NCBI GenBank assembly: GCA_905250125.1 | Contig: CAJNOL010000209.1 | Location: forward strand, 62,001-126,000 | Source of the DNA: Rotaria sordida | Lineage: Eukaryota; Rotifera; Eurotatoria; Philodinida; Philodinidae | Length of the DNA stretch: 64,000 nt | Direction of reading: 5' to 3' | Shown: piece by piece, positions 38,601 through 50,180 of the stretch | Layout: each line of letters starts with the position of its first letter | Position numbering within the stretch: the first letter of the stretch is position 1 | The notes under the pieces: generated by a model | The model's database searches: none | The model's input: the letters and a program-made list of their open reading frames with translations, nothing else | What the model was told of the DNA's origin: nothing | Made by a program: the position numbers and the translations under genes

Positions 38601-41600
38601 TACCAGAGATGGAATCTGTTCGGTTCGAAATTATGGGAATGTCCAGTGTTGGGATAAATATTGAAATACTGACAGTGAGTCATCGACACAAAGTCTACTG
38701 CAGTACTGATTAAACTGGCATCCATGTTTATTAAAACATTAGGACACCAATTCTATCAAAATATACTTTTCTCGTAGCAGTATGTTCCAGTTTGTCAGTA
38801 AACTGAAACTGCACATCCTTAAATCTATTACTTTTTGAAGTGAAACCTGCTTCTATAAATTGTTGTGTAATAAAAATTTGTTATTTTTTGTTTGTTAAGT
38901 AAATCGATTTATCTTTCATCTTCTTCAAATGTTCGATTGATAAAAAAAAAAAGAATCGACCTTTTCTTTTATTTTAATAGTAAAAGTTTTTTTTTCATTC
39001 TAACGGCAAATTCTGCATCTATTATATAATACAGTACTATTCTACAAATAGCGAACCTGTTCGAAATTAAATCTTGGTGATGAACCACCCCAACAAACAA
39101 CTGATGTTATTGGTTCTTCATTCCAAAATGCACGACAAACAAAATATGGATTTCGTGGTAAATTATCTGAACAACAACAAAAAAAAGATAATAATAAATA
39201 ATCTTTCAAATGCTTTTTGTTTTCTTTTTAATTACTATTATTTGATATTTGTGCAATATTTCGTGCTTCAACGATTGAAAGATATATTTGTACAACTAAA
39301 CCATCATTTACGTCTAACGTTGATTCATTTATCATAAAACCTTCACTTGAAAATGCTTTTGGTAATTGTAAATTATTATTTGGATTAATAATAATTGGTT
39401 TTGATTTTTTTTTGATTTTTTTCTTTTTTCCAATACGTTGTTTTTTTGGTTTATTTTGTTCAATAAGACGAATACGATCAAGTTCAAGTTTAAAATTTGT
39501 TACATCAGAATCAAGTTCAAGTATAACATGTAAATGTCCAATAGAAAATTTTTTTGCTATTCTGTTTGGAATTTTTTGTTGATTTATTTGTGTACGATCA
39601 ATAACATTTAAATTTTGTTCTAAATGTAAACTTTCAGCTTTTAATATATTACGAAGTGGTAGAACAGCAAAACCAATTTGTTCTGGACTTGTTGTACCTG
39701 ACATACGACTATAAATTTTAAAGATTAATATTGAACGCCACCAATTTTTTAATGTTGTTTCATTTAGTAAACATGGATATGTTGATAAATGTGAAAATAT
39801 AATATCATTATTTGTTTCAAAACGTTTTGATGCAATTTTCATCACTTGTGTTGCTTCATTTTTCTGACCATCACGACTATTTGCAATAACAGGAAATTGA
39901 TATTCAATAAAATAAGTTCTATTTGTAAAAAAAACAAAGAAAATTAATTTCTTATTTGATTGTTGTTTAAAAATTTTTCTTACGTTGCACGTTTACTTTT
40001 ATTTGTTCGACCAAATGATGAATGTGATGGAGATTCTCGATCATTATTAGATGTATTCAAACGTAATTCATCAATACGAACACGAGCTGTACGTACATAA
40101 CTTAATAATTGAATACGTTCTGCACTAAGATTATCATCATCATGACTTTCTAAATTAAATAAAAAAAAAAACAGAACTATTAGCGCAATTCCTATAGGGT
40201 TAATATGTGAAACACAATGTAAATACTGTTGTTAATAATAGGGAGATTGTTTTATTCTTTGTATTTTGAAACATATTTCTTTATTATCCTTCTTTAGATA
40301 TGCAATAAGGAAGTAGTTCGTATATTATAACGAGCTGCTATTGATATACGATTTGTAATCGTATATCAACAACATCTGTCATAGTCTGTGGATTGAATTT
40401 AAATATTTTCTTCTAAACTTCAATACTCCTTTAAGATTGTGTTTCACAAAAAATATAAAAATTTACTATCTTACCATTTCCACTATCATCTAAATCGGAA
40501 CTTGGCATATCGAATGAAACACGTGATGCTGTATCACTATCACTACTTTGTGCTAAACTTCGACTTCGACTTCTTGTTGAACGAGAACGACTTGATAATC
40601 CACCAACACGTGTCATATTTGGACTAGGTGAACGACCTGTTGGTGGTTTTCCACGTGGATGATGTTTACGTATCGAATATGTAATAGTTTTTTTATTGTT
40701 ATTATTATTGGTATCTTGTTTTCCTCCATTACCATAGAGAAGATCATCTAATAGACTTTGTTCATTTTCAAGTCCATCAAGATCAGTTAATATTGAATCA
40801 TTTGAATTATTAAGATCTTCAGTTGTTTTTATACCAATCATATCACAAATATTTTCATTATCAAGTAAAGAATCAATATTATCACCAAGCATATCAATAG
40901 TTTGATTTTCATGTTGAGCACTAAGAATATCAGCATTATTATTAGTTGTATCCAATAGTGCTGAAGTAATTGAATGACTTTCTTTGTCTGTTGTTGTAGG
41001 TTTTTGTAATGATGATTTAATCATATCTTCTCGAAGACGATTAGCACGTTCAATTAATGCTTCAACTACATTACCAGTTGATTGTTCTTTATATGTTTCT
41101 ACATCTATATTCATATAAAATAAAATAAAGAACTAATGTAATATAAATTGTTAACCTGGTTGTGAGTTTCTTGAATCAGTTTTATATGGTTTAAAAGGAA
41201 TTGTTGAATCAAAACGTTGATGTTTTACTGTACTATCACTTGAATGAACAGAATTTATATGTTCTCCATTGTAAACTTGATCAAGTTTATATGTTCGTAA
41301 ACCATTTTCAAATTGTTCATTCTATAAAACAATAAATTCTTTTGATAATGAAATATTTTTAATTAAAATCTATTTGATTATAATCATGAGTTCTAATTGA
41401 ATTAGGTCATGATGCTGGATTACTTACATCAGATGTAACACTTAGTGCTGTCAGATTTTCATTACTATCATGAGCTGAAATCAAAACTATTTATATATAA
41501 AAAATAAATATCTTATTTCATTTACTTCCAGGTAAAATTAGACGAAGTAAAACGAAGACTTCACCTAATTTATCGCCTTTATTTGTAAATATAGATTGAT

Positions 41601-42561
41601 AACCTTTGATTGGACTGTTAATTGAAAGTAACGATAAATTTTGCACTTTAGCAATACCAATAAGACGATTTGTTTCAGAATCAAACACTTTAAGTACAAG
41701 TTCGGCAGCATCTAAATAAATAAAAAATAACTATTCTTAAAGAGAAATTTGTTCTTTTTTTTTTAAATAATCACAAACCTGTTAAGTATCGAGCAAATTG
41801 TTTAAGGTCACTTCGAATATAATATTTTGCTGTTGTGCTTGGTTGTTGTGAGGGTGAAGGTGATGTACCACATACTTGTGGTCTATAATGAGAAAAAATA
41901 TAAAAGATTTATTTTCTTTTTTTTTTATTTTATTTACTTGAATAATGCCGATGTATCATCTTCACCCCACCATGAAACTTTAATATTAACAAATCGACAA
42001 AGAGATGAATGTTTTGCATTCCAACGTAACTTAGGTATATGACAAATAAGAATTGCATACACCGGACCTTCAACTAATGGTGGTAAACTTATTCGAACAC
42101 AAACATCTTCTTGACTACGGCTTTTCTGATGCAATTGTGATCGGGCTCGTTGTTCTAAAAAAATTTGAGAAAAAAAAGATAAACATAGGAATTAAAGTGA
42201 CATTAAATTCGAAATTCTCAAGTTGATAATAATATTCAATATTTATTTAGGGAAAAAAAATCATGATAAATTCTCTATATATTCGTAAAAATTCAACGAA
42301 GTCTTCAAAGAAAAAAAGAATTTGTTCGATAACAACTATTGATAACTTTTTAATAGAGTACCTATGAATCATTAGAAAAACATTCTTATTAAAATATTCT
42401 ATCATTGTACAATAGAAAAAGATCTCTTTCATAATTAGTAAACCCTTAAAAAAATCTTTCAAATTCTGAAAATTTCTGGTAAAACAGTTATAAATAAATA
42501 AAATCTATCTCGACATACTTTTCGGTGTTGTTGGACGCTTTCCAATTGATGCACTTGACAT
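25445..42561 (-). CDS. C2CD3: C2CD3, multi-C2-domain centriole elongation protein
   Basis: Twenty-seven exons, 6882 nt, 2293 residues (human 2353), every junction in phase: 42519–42561, 41938–42154, 41779–41882, 41526–41711, 41428–41474, 41156–41321, 40475–41104, 39984–40149, 39236–39918, 39057–39166, 37179–37851, 37021–37115, 36759–36959, 35079–35171, 34926–35030, 34318–34585, 33167–33370, 32964–33101, 32532–32902, 31196–31371, 30926–31137, 30582–30865, 30445–30527, 28679–29254, 25929–26628, 25742–25870, 25445–25666. Family landmarks in order: SLPPLVEG and WWGE (first C2), YF-I-E-Y-F-P, EIWDKKISGPADKIIG, FEVW-R-YYPN-RDQ, IIRACGL, GIKGWYPL, GGLELSIRF, WYLREEKLEIQIW, KVWHK, LGFVSIDLSPLLSG, GWYN. 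C2CD3 acts at distal centrioles in centriole elongation, distal appendage assembly and ciliogenesis. The acceptor of exon 25 was chosen by phase. Exon 24 has a Thr run and exon 25 a Pro run. Confidence 0.95.
26728..27388. mobile_element. Tc1-like fold-back element in C2CD3 intron 24
   Basis: An imperfect palindrome of ~660 bp centred near 27062, with arms of ~320 bp matching along their length (roughly 70–75% by eye). The right terminus in reverse complement reads AGTGGCGGACATAAGTTTAG next to TATATA, which resembles termini of Tc1-type transposons; the left terminus is a decayed version (AGTAGGGAACGACAGTTAAG). No transposase frame. It lies just outside the end of the inverted duplication arm (26695). 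Confidence 0.7.
28180..28500. repeat. Second palindrome in C2CD3 intron 24
   Basis: CAGTTTTTCCTAGCAAGAAA near 28232 is repeated inverted near 28430 (CAGTTTTTCCTAGCGACAAA), and the similarity continues through ATTTTTTGATTC and AAATTGTAGA. Arms are at least 45 bp. Outer limits are uncertain. Confidence 0.6.
31741..31791. repeat. Perfect 25 bp-arm hairpin in C2CD3 intron 19
   Basis: Positions 31741–31765 and 31767–31791 are exact reverse complements around one A. Key strings are TACCCATGTAGCCGG and CCGGCTACATGGGTA. No mismatch occurs, unlike all the decayed palindromes nearby, so it is either young or maintained. Confidence 0.95.
33650..33880. repeat. Small fold-back in C2CD3 intron 16
   Basis: TTTTTTCGTCAAAAAACTCACC (33663–33684) is inverted at about 33851–33873, with weaker matching further out. 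The surrounding intron (33371–34317) has no coding content. Confidence 0.5.
36671..36688. repeat. 18 bp perfect palindrome in C2CD3 intron 13
   Basis: CAACAAAATATTTTGTTG is fully self-complementary and flanked by GC-rich strings (GGGCCGGACTGTCC before, CCGGGCTGGGCGGCCC after). It is probably the centre of a small inverted-repeat insertion at about 36630–36710. Confidence 0.6.
40206..40447. mobile_element. 242 bp MITE in C2CD3 intron 7
   Basis: Bounded by 13 bp perfect terminal inverted repeats TGTGAAACACAAT (40206–40218 and inverted at 40435–40447). A related copy lies in P2X intron 5 (54771–54998). It fills most of this 325 bp intron and ends 27 bp from the splice donor of exon 7. No ORF. 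Confidence 0.75.
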
Positions 42562-45500
42562 TTTTTAGACTTCAAAAGAAATTTATATGCCGTTGCCTAC
42601 TCTATATGCAAGATGTTCTTTTTTCTAAAATAAAAAAAAATATAATCCGTAGTTTAAATTTAAGATAATATTTAGATTAAATTGAATCTTTGTTCAATAT
42701 ATCTACCATCAGAATCATTGAACTAGTAGTTACCTAGCATTGACACAATCCTCCACATAATTGACATCACCAATCGCAGTGACATCTATAGTTTAATTCA
42801 TGAAGGTTTATGTGACATCATTTCTTTTGAACAGTAACAACATAAGCATATCGCAATATCATAGTTTGACGCTGATGAAATACGAGCATCACATTTCGAA
42901 ATAGATTTATATGATTTCACTTGTATACGAAACAGAAATTACATCGATTGACTTGAATTATGAATTCCACAGAACTTTTCAAATATATTACACAAGATCC
43001 ATGAGAAATTTTTATGTGTTGAATATTACCAGATTATTTATAACGTACCAAGATATGAATAAATATCCACTGTAGTCGATTTCAATGAAAAAATAACTTA
43101 GAAACGATATCGTGAAAACAATAATAAAAAAAAAAGATATCTTCACTACGCAAAAAAAGTAAAATTATAAGAATGTCGAGAACTATTATTTGAGCATTGC
43201 AAAAAAGAAATTAAAGATCATATTAATAATTAGTGACATTTATTTGTATTAACATTTACCAGTTTCCAAGAATCGTTGTCCATTAATTACTATATTAGCA
43301 GCTTTATACACGTTTTCTGATATCGAACAAATCAAGAAGTTAGCTAATGAACTTTGTGCTATCAACATCTTGATACTTAGAGAAGTAGTGAACGGAAATC
43401 TCAGGAGCTGCCTAATTCAAGTTCGAAAACAAATTTTCTTGCAATTATAATTCGAAGTAATGCCTTTAATGTTAGAAGAGCCAAAACGACCCAAGTTATA
43501 TATGTTTATTTTAATTTATAATTATAATCTGAGTAAAGACACTCACTGTTCCCAATTAGATTAAATTTTCATTACATGTGAATTTAAATGATAATAGTAG
43601 AAAACTAATATTTGGCATCAGATCAACATAATTAAACTTTAACGAGTAAAAAAATGATGACCCTAATAACAAATTATTTAAGTGATCATGTATTTTCTTG
43701 TCTTCAATACTCTTTATTTAGTAAATTGAAGATTTATATGCTGAGTTTACAATGCACGAAACTATATGATACTTGCGGAATATTTAGTCAAGAAAGACTT
43801 TACTAAATATACGAATCGTTGGTTTGGGAGAAATTGGTTTCAATTTGATAAGATAGTTTTATTAACTATTCAATTATATCCTAAGTATTTATATATAACA
43901 CTGGTCATCCATCCGCTGAATTTCAAGAGAATAGCGTTTTTTAAACAATTGGAATTGTCAAAACAAATACACTTACCAATTATGATAATATCGAGAAATA
44001 GTTTTATTGATACACTTGACTATCGTATATTTCGGCGAAATTAGAACATGGAACAGTCGCATTGAATATGCTGAAAGCAAAATATTAAAATAAATATTTT
44101 GGCCGTTTACATAACCATCTTATAGACACAAATTTATATCTGATAATAAACATAAATTGATATAACGAAAATTATATCTAAAAGCATTGCACCTCACCTG
44201 CAAATTCCTGAATTGCGTGTTATCCAACGATTGTTATAAAGGTAAAATAAAATTTCTTTCTCAGTTCTAGTGCTCAAACATTTGGGAAACTCATCCGATT
44301 ATATTGTCGCAAAAATATATCAATTAGTTGGTAAACTGTTTAATATGCGTTTTCGACAAGTATCATCTCAAATGGTCGTAAATATTCAAAACTTCCATCA
44401 TCTTGAATAATTGAAAGTTATAGATAAGTCAAAATGTTTGCACATATGAGCGAATAGTTGAATTATATATTTCTACATATGTTATTATATTGAAATGGTT
44501 GTCAATTTTTTTTGTTGTATATGTTTTTCTTTGTTAGTTGTTTTTGTGAATTTAAAAATGCCATATCGTAATTCGAAGAATTGAATGAGAAATATGTATA
44601 AATTACCGAAAGATTTCATGGCTCTTAAAAGAAGAAACTAGAATCTAATGGATACAAAATTTGATGTCATCTTTTATCATATCACTTGTCCAAATTGTAC
44701 AGAGTGTGAGTGTGAGTGTGGGTGTCCATGAAGGTCTAGAAAAGACACATGTAGACCTTCACTGGTCTTCGCATCGGTTTATTCAAACGGCATATAGATC
44801 ATAGCTAAATTTATTTGAAAAGCAACGCAAATCTAAGGATCTCAATGTCATTGAACAGCTTACATGACTCATGATGTATCGATGACGAGAAGGGATTGCA
44901 TTGTACATTGCAATAAAATTAGAATCTGATAGAGTATCGAGGAAGTAGTCAAATGATCATGACTTTTTTCTTCTCATTTTTTTGGAAGAAAAATTGTTAA
45001 TTCTATACACACGAGAGAAAAGAGCCAAAGAGATTACCAAAAGAATGCAAAATAAGAAAAAAATCGAAGTTTTATTTCTTGGATTTCGTTCCTATTGCGC
45101 AATACATAAGAGAAAGAGAAAATTTGATGTGAGCAGTTATTTAGTACGTCGAGAGAATATTCATGAGTACTACATTCCTCACAGATGCTCTTGAGATATT
45201 TTTTCTTCAACAGGACTGTGTTAGAACTGATAAAAATCAAAAACAAATCAGAAGCAACAAACTGAAATCAGATATAAACATTTTCCTCATCCTCTCACGC
45301 TGCTTCGTCCTCAACGTCACTAGAGCAAGTGTTGTGGAAGCATCTGTTCGGATTGCAACATTTGTATTACCTTGTCAAAAAATGAATGCACACAACAATG
45401 AATTTGTTGGTCTCATTCTCTAATAGAATCAAGTTGTCTCCAATGTGTTAAGGGTTAGATATAAGTTCGATGCAAATTTCGCATGAGAAAGCTCATAGTG

Positions 45501-46883
45501 CCCTGAGTTGAAACATTTATTAAAAGCAACACGAACGTAAGACAAATAAGTGATGAGTCAAAAGTTGCATCCAAACGGAGTGCTGATTACCGATGCGAAG
45601 GCAGTTAATTTACTTCAGATAAGAAAGGCTTTTACAAAAAGATTCCCAGAATATTTCCATCGCTAATTGAGGGTTATCCATACAAAAGTTCATAGAATTT
45701 GTCCTATTTATATCTTTATTTAATCAATCAAGAATTAATAAATATCGTCGACTGAAAAGAGAAATAGAAATAGTGCGTGAATTGGAACGATTAACACAGA
45801 TTCTTGGAAGAATCAATTTGCCGAAATCTAATTGATGTTGACGACTTTAAATTATAAGTTCAGTTGTCGATAATTCCTCTCTGCGAATATGATTGTAATT
45901 TTCTTATTTGTCGAAAAGAAACGCATCAAACAATATCAGAGAATATGACTGATAGAGAATTTCTCAAGAATTGCTTTTCGAAAGGAAAACATTCTACAAT
46001 AAACGTGGCAGGAATGGAGATGGATGTTAGGATGTATGGGTGAATATTGTTTTCATCCTTACTTAGGCACATCCATCAATCCAAACACACGTGATCCTTC
46101 CTCGATGTACGTAACATGTCCATATAGAACAAACAGAGATTTCTTACATACGTCTTGATATACACCGACTTAATTTGTTTTAATCGAAGGATCTACAAGA
46201 AGCTACTCGAAGATTCTTTTTCTCTCATCGTATACAAGGAAAAGTGTTGAATTGCACTTTTAAAACTTTTTTAGTGTTTTTCTCAAAATAGAATTTTCGT
46301 TTTGAGGTTTCTGTGCGTCTCGAAATTCTTCACCATCTACAACACTAGAGAGCTGACCGGGGTTTCAAAATCAAAGAAAACATTATAGCTCTACAACTTA
46401 ACAGAGTCAGGTTTTTCGATTTTACGTTTAACGTCTGGTGTAGGTCAACTGTTGCAGAAAATATACTTCACCTTTTCCATATTATATCAAAAAAGCATTT
46501 TAAAAGAATGAACTATAAAAAAAATTAAAAATCTAACTGTGTTAATTTATTGTGCCGGATCTTCCCATATTCCAAAATCAATCTAAGTTTCCTAGCCTTT
46601 GAAATAAGAAAGGAATTAAGAACGCACGGGCACGTATATATCGATTTTTGATCTGAAGCTAGATGTTCGTAGACTCAATGTTTCGAGCTGAAATTTTCTG
46701 TGTGAGGTGTCTAATTCAAGACGCACATTCTTAAAAAATGTCATCCAGATTCGGTGATTGCAAGCACAAATAGACTTTATGTAGGGGAGAGGCTGAATAA
46801 AGTGAATAAAAGAATATCGAAGTGATGAAACTGATACATTGTATAGACACGTGTAATTCAACAATGATCTTTTCCTTCAATTC
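42562..46883. other. 4.3 kb gene-free region upstream of C2CD3
   Basis: No supported gene. Open frames at 43766–44044, 44982–45194 and 45163–45423 show no recognised domain or splice context. A hairpin with 10 bp perfect arms (TGAAGGTCTA at 44729–44738, inverted at 44752–44761) follows a GTGTGAGTGTG tract. The first few hundred bases presumably contain the C2CD3 promoter. Confidence 0.45.
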
Positions 46884-49235
46884 TTCAGAAAACTATTATT
46901 TTTTCTCTCAACTTTACATATAATAATTCTTGATATATGCTTAGAGTAAATATAGATTATTTGAAGTATATGATAAACAAAGAATTAATATATGGTTTTT
47001 CATTAAAAATTAAGAAGTGGTCCATTTGAACAATAACATAAACATGGTTCAATGGTTTGGTCTGATGAAAATGATGATGAACATAATCAAAGTTTTCTAC
47101 CTATTGGTCTTCTTCCTAATCATCATCGTTTAATGGCGCCTGTAATTTACACAACTTCCATCAATACATATGGAAGAAACTTCTACACATCGAGAACGAC
47201 AGGATGGTATTGATACTGCTCATATTCTTCATTGAATAATCTATCCGTATTAAAATGGGACTGTCAACAAATGAATGCAGATCGACTTAATGGTAATTTA
47301 TCTCCAAAAATCTACAACACGTTGTAGTATATTTTCAACTGAACCAATAACAGATGATCAACAGCAATAACAAATATCTTCCACACCTACATATCAACAT
47401 AAAAAAATCATCACCTACATCAAGTATCGAACGCCAATCTTTTTCATCTTCTTCATCATCACCACTACCAACACAAATACAACAATCATTTACTTTGGAT
47501 ACATCCATTATTGATAGAAATTGGTTAGAACAACAACATATACATGATACTAATACACATTGTATATTACCATCAGCATGTCATGATCATTCAAACACAA
47601 AACAAGTATATCTATTTATTTTTATAGTAGTAAATAGAATTACTTTTGTTTTTTTTTTCTAGCTATCAAACCATGAAGTGAAACAATTAATCAAACATGT
47701 TTCACAAGCACTTTCAACTACAAATACTTCTTCAGTAAAGCATTTTTAAACTTCTTTGTTTTCATGACAAGAAAATATTTTTTTGTCTTTAAAATAGACC
47801 ACAAGTACTAGTCCACCATCATCATCATCAAGCAATCTAATGAAAACAATAATTGAACGATTACGTGCAAAATCTTCAAATGAATTATTACGTAGTCTAT
47901 CACTATTAGATAATACTCTACTTCAACAATCTGAATCATCAAATACAACAACAGTAAATGTAACAAGACTAGAAAAAATATTTAAAACAAAATATACAAC
48001 TATTCTTCCATCGAATTAATTCAAAAAACTTTATTTTTTTCTTTCTAGAAACAAATATTTAGTTTTTTTTTTTGTATAACAGTGATGTTATAACATATAA
48101 GATTCCATATGAAGTTCAGATAGTTACAATGTCTTCTTTTATTCTAATTCAAATAACAAAAGTTATTATTGTAGATCTAGTCTAGAGTTTTTTTTTCTTT
48201 TTGTTTTCTCTTGTAATGATATAAAATAAAATAATTTGGGGTTGAATTAATTTATTGTTTGTTTAAATGAAAAGAAAAATTTCTCATTTGAATATTATTA
48301 TAAAGAGGTGAGTGGATAAATATCGCCGATTAAGTTCGACTTTAAGAGCACAGCTTCAGAGGCCAAGCGATTAAAAAATCAACGCTTAGTCTGCGAAACA
48401 GTGATCTCATGTCTCACATTTATTCTATCACACTCACACTATATAGATAGATCACATCAAGTATTTATTTGATATAAGTTGCAAAACACTATTCGGTGAT
48501 TATATGTTCTATATCGATTTAAATCGAAGTTTGAACCGTTAAATTCGATAACACGTGGTCTAACTGTTGAATATATATCTGTTATTTTCTCCTTGGATAG
48601 ATAATACAAAGACCCAATGAAAAATTCTCATAGAAAATTTTACGTTTTTAGATATAATTAACCGACAAAATAAATATACCACTAGTTCATATGTGTGTAT
48701 TATTGAGTCATGAACATAAACAACTTAAAATAAAAATAGCTGAAAAAAAAATCTTGATCATACTTGGTTTTCTTCAATTTCATGTCAGACAAATATTCCT
48801 CTTCAAAATCGTCCATATCCATCAGAATCTATAAGATTGCCTTTTGATGAAGAAGCTCATTTACATCGTCTTATCAATGCTCAAAATGAATTATTAAGAA
48901 AATATGAAAATGAAATTATTCATAATCGACAATAACAACAGTTTGAATCATCATTTCCAGCTGCACTTATTGAAAATCATAAATGTCGTTTAATTCGCTG
49001 CCAAAAGAAAGAACAAGCTATTTCTGCTCAAAAACGTATAATAAAATGAGAAAGACAATATGAAAGTATGCGTCAAAAACTGAGTATACTTGATGATGAT
49101 TTGTTTTTTTGAAAAAATTAATCGTCTTAAATTTGCTTTATAACAAGCAACAAGTCTTAATCGAGAATATGAAAAGCAAAATAAATTTTTAAATGATAGA
49201 TTATTATGTAATTTGTAATTTTTGAAAAAGATATA
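46884..49235 (+). pseudogene. Arm 2 of inverted duplication: decayed C2CD3 3' end and CEP290-like copy
   Basis: Reverse-complement counterpart of 24095–26695. The C2CD3 exon 25 copy (about 46936–47605) has in-frame stops (for example TAA in CAGCAATAACAA near 47369) and lacks the proline run. The exon 26 copy (about 47663–47743) has lost ~55 nt at its start; the exon 27 copy (47799–48020) is ~97% identical and still open. The CEP290-like copy (about 48640–49235) has lost its ATG and carries a TAA at the Gln run (CGACAATAACAA, near 48935), frameshifts and a deleted 3' end. No promoter for the C2CD3 part is present. Transcription of the remains cannot be judged from sequence. Confidence 0.88.
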
Positions 49236-50180
49236 TTTTTTTAAAAATATGTTGAAAAAATTCAAAATTTTTCATGGCCATATAATTCAAGCGTTAAAAT
49301 CAAAATGAATTGAGAAGAAACTATATGTATATATTTTTCATTATGGTTGTAGATGGATAAAGACCATCCTTTTGCATCCAAACATTGTTATTATTCATCG
49401 CTGAAACTTGTAAAATAGACTTAATAAGAAAAGATATACTTGTAAAATGAAACAATAACGTTATTAAGAACAATTAGATATGTAATTTATTTCAACAAGA
49501 CGAATATGTAACGAGTGTTCAAGAATAAATGGATCTCTCGGTACTTTAACAATATATTCATCAGTGTACATTACTTCGACTTGAATTTTTTACCAAATAA
49601 TCCTTCGTTCAATCTCTACTAGTCAAACCTTTTGAGTTGAAGACTATAAGACATATATATAACGTATTTTGTTGTGTTTCATCTTTTTAGCTGTTGAGTA
49701 TGGTTGACATGCAATTAGGTTTTCTATTGTACAGACGCTTCAAAAATTTCGATAAAAAAAATTACTAAGACAAGCATAACTAGGCACATATCTGTTTAGA
49801 GAAAAACGAGAACCAGCTGTTTAAAATAAATACTGCTACAAAATCTGTCACTTCAGCGCTAAATGTTTGGTTATTACTTTTTATACGCATCTGCAGAGAG
49901 TTTAACAGGGAATCTTTTTTGATAAGAAAATTCCTGTCGAAGTAATGGATGCTGATAGAGATATTGATAAAAGATTAATAGACCCATTTATTATTCGGCA
50001 ATCTGATATATATATATATAAAATATATATCATTGCTGATTTTTGATTTTTAATTTATAAGATCATAAAAACCTGGTCGTACAAAAATACACAGTAAGAA
50101 TGTTTAGACTTTCTTTTGTTTTTTTTTATAAAAAACTAATTCTTCTACATCCATATTTCTTATCTATGTACATAGATATT
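49236..50180. other. Intergenic region between decayed copy and P2X 3' end
   Basis: About 0.95 kb, AT-rich, with a short TA run near 50010–50030. No gene is supported. It would include the P2X 3' UTR. Confidence 0.45.

Noticed and set aside
43766-44044. 92-codon plus-strand frame upstream of C2CD3
   Set aside because: AT-rich composition, no recognised family and no supporting signals.
45163-45423. Open frame with a faint resemblance to the C-terminal dimerisation part of hAT transposases
   Set aside because: The match is a few spaced residues only, with no upstream catalytic region or inverted termini seen.
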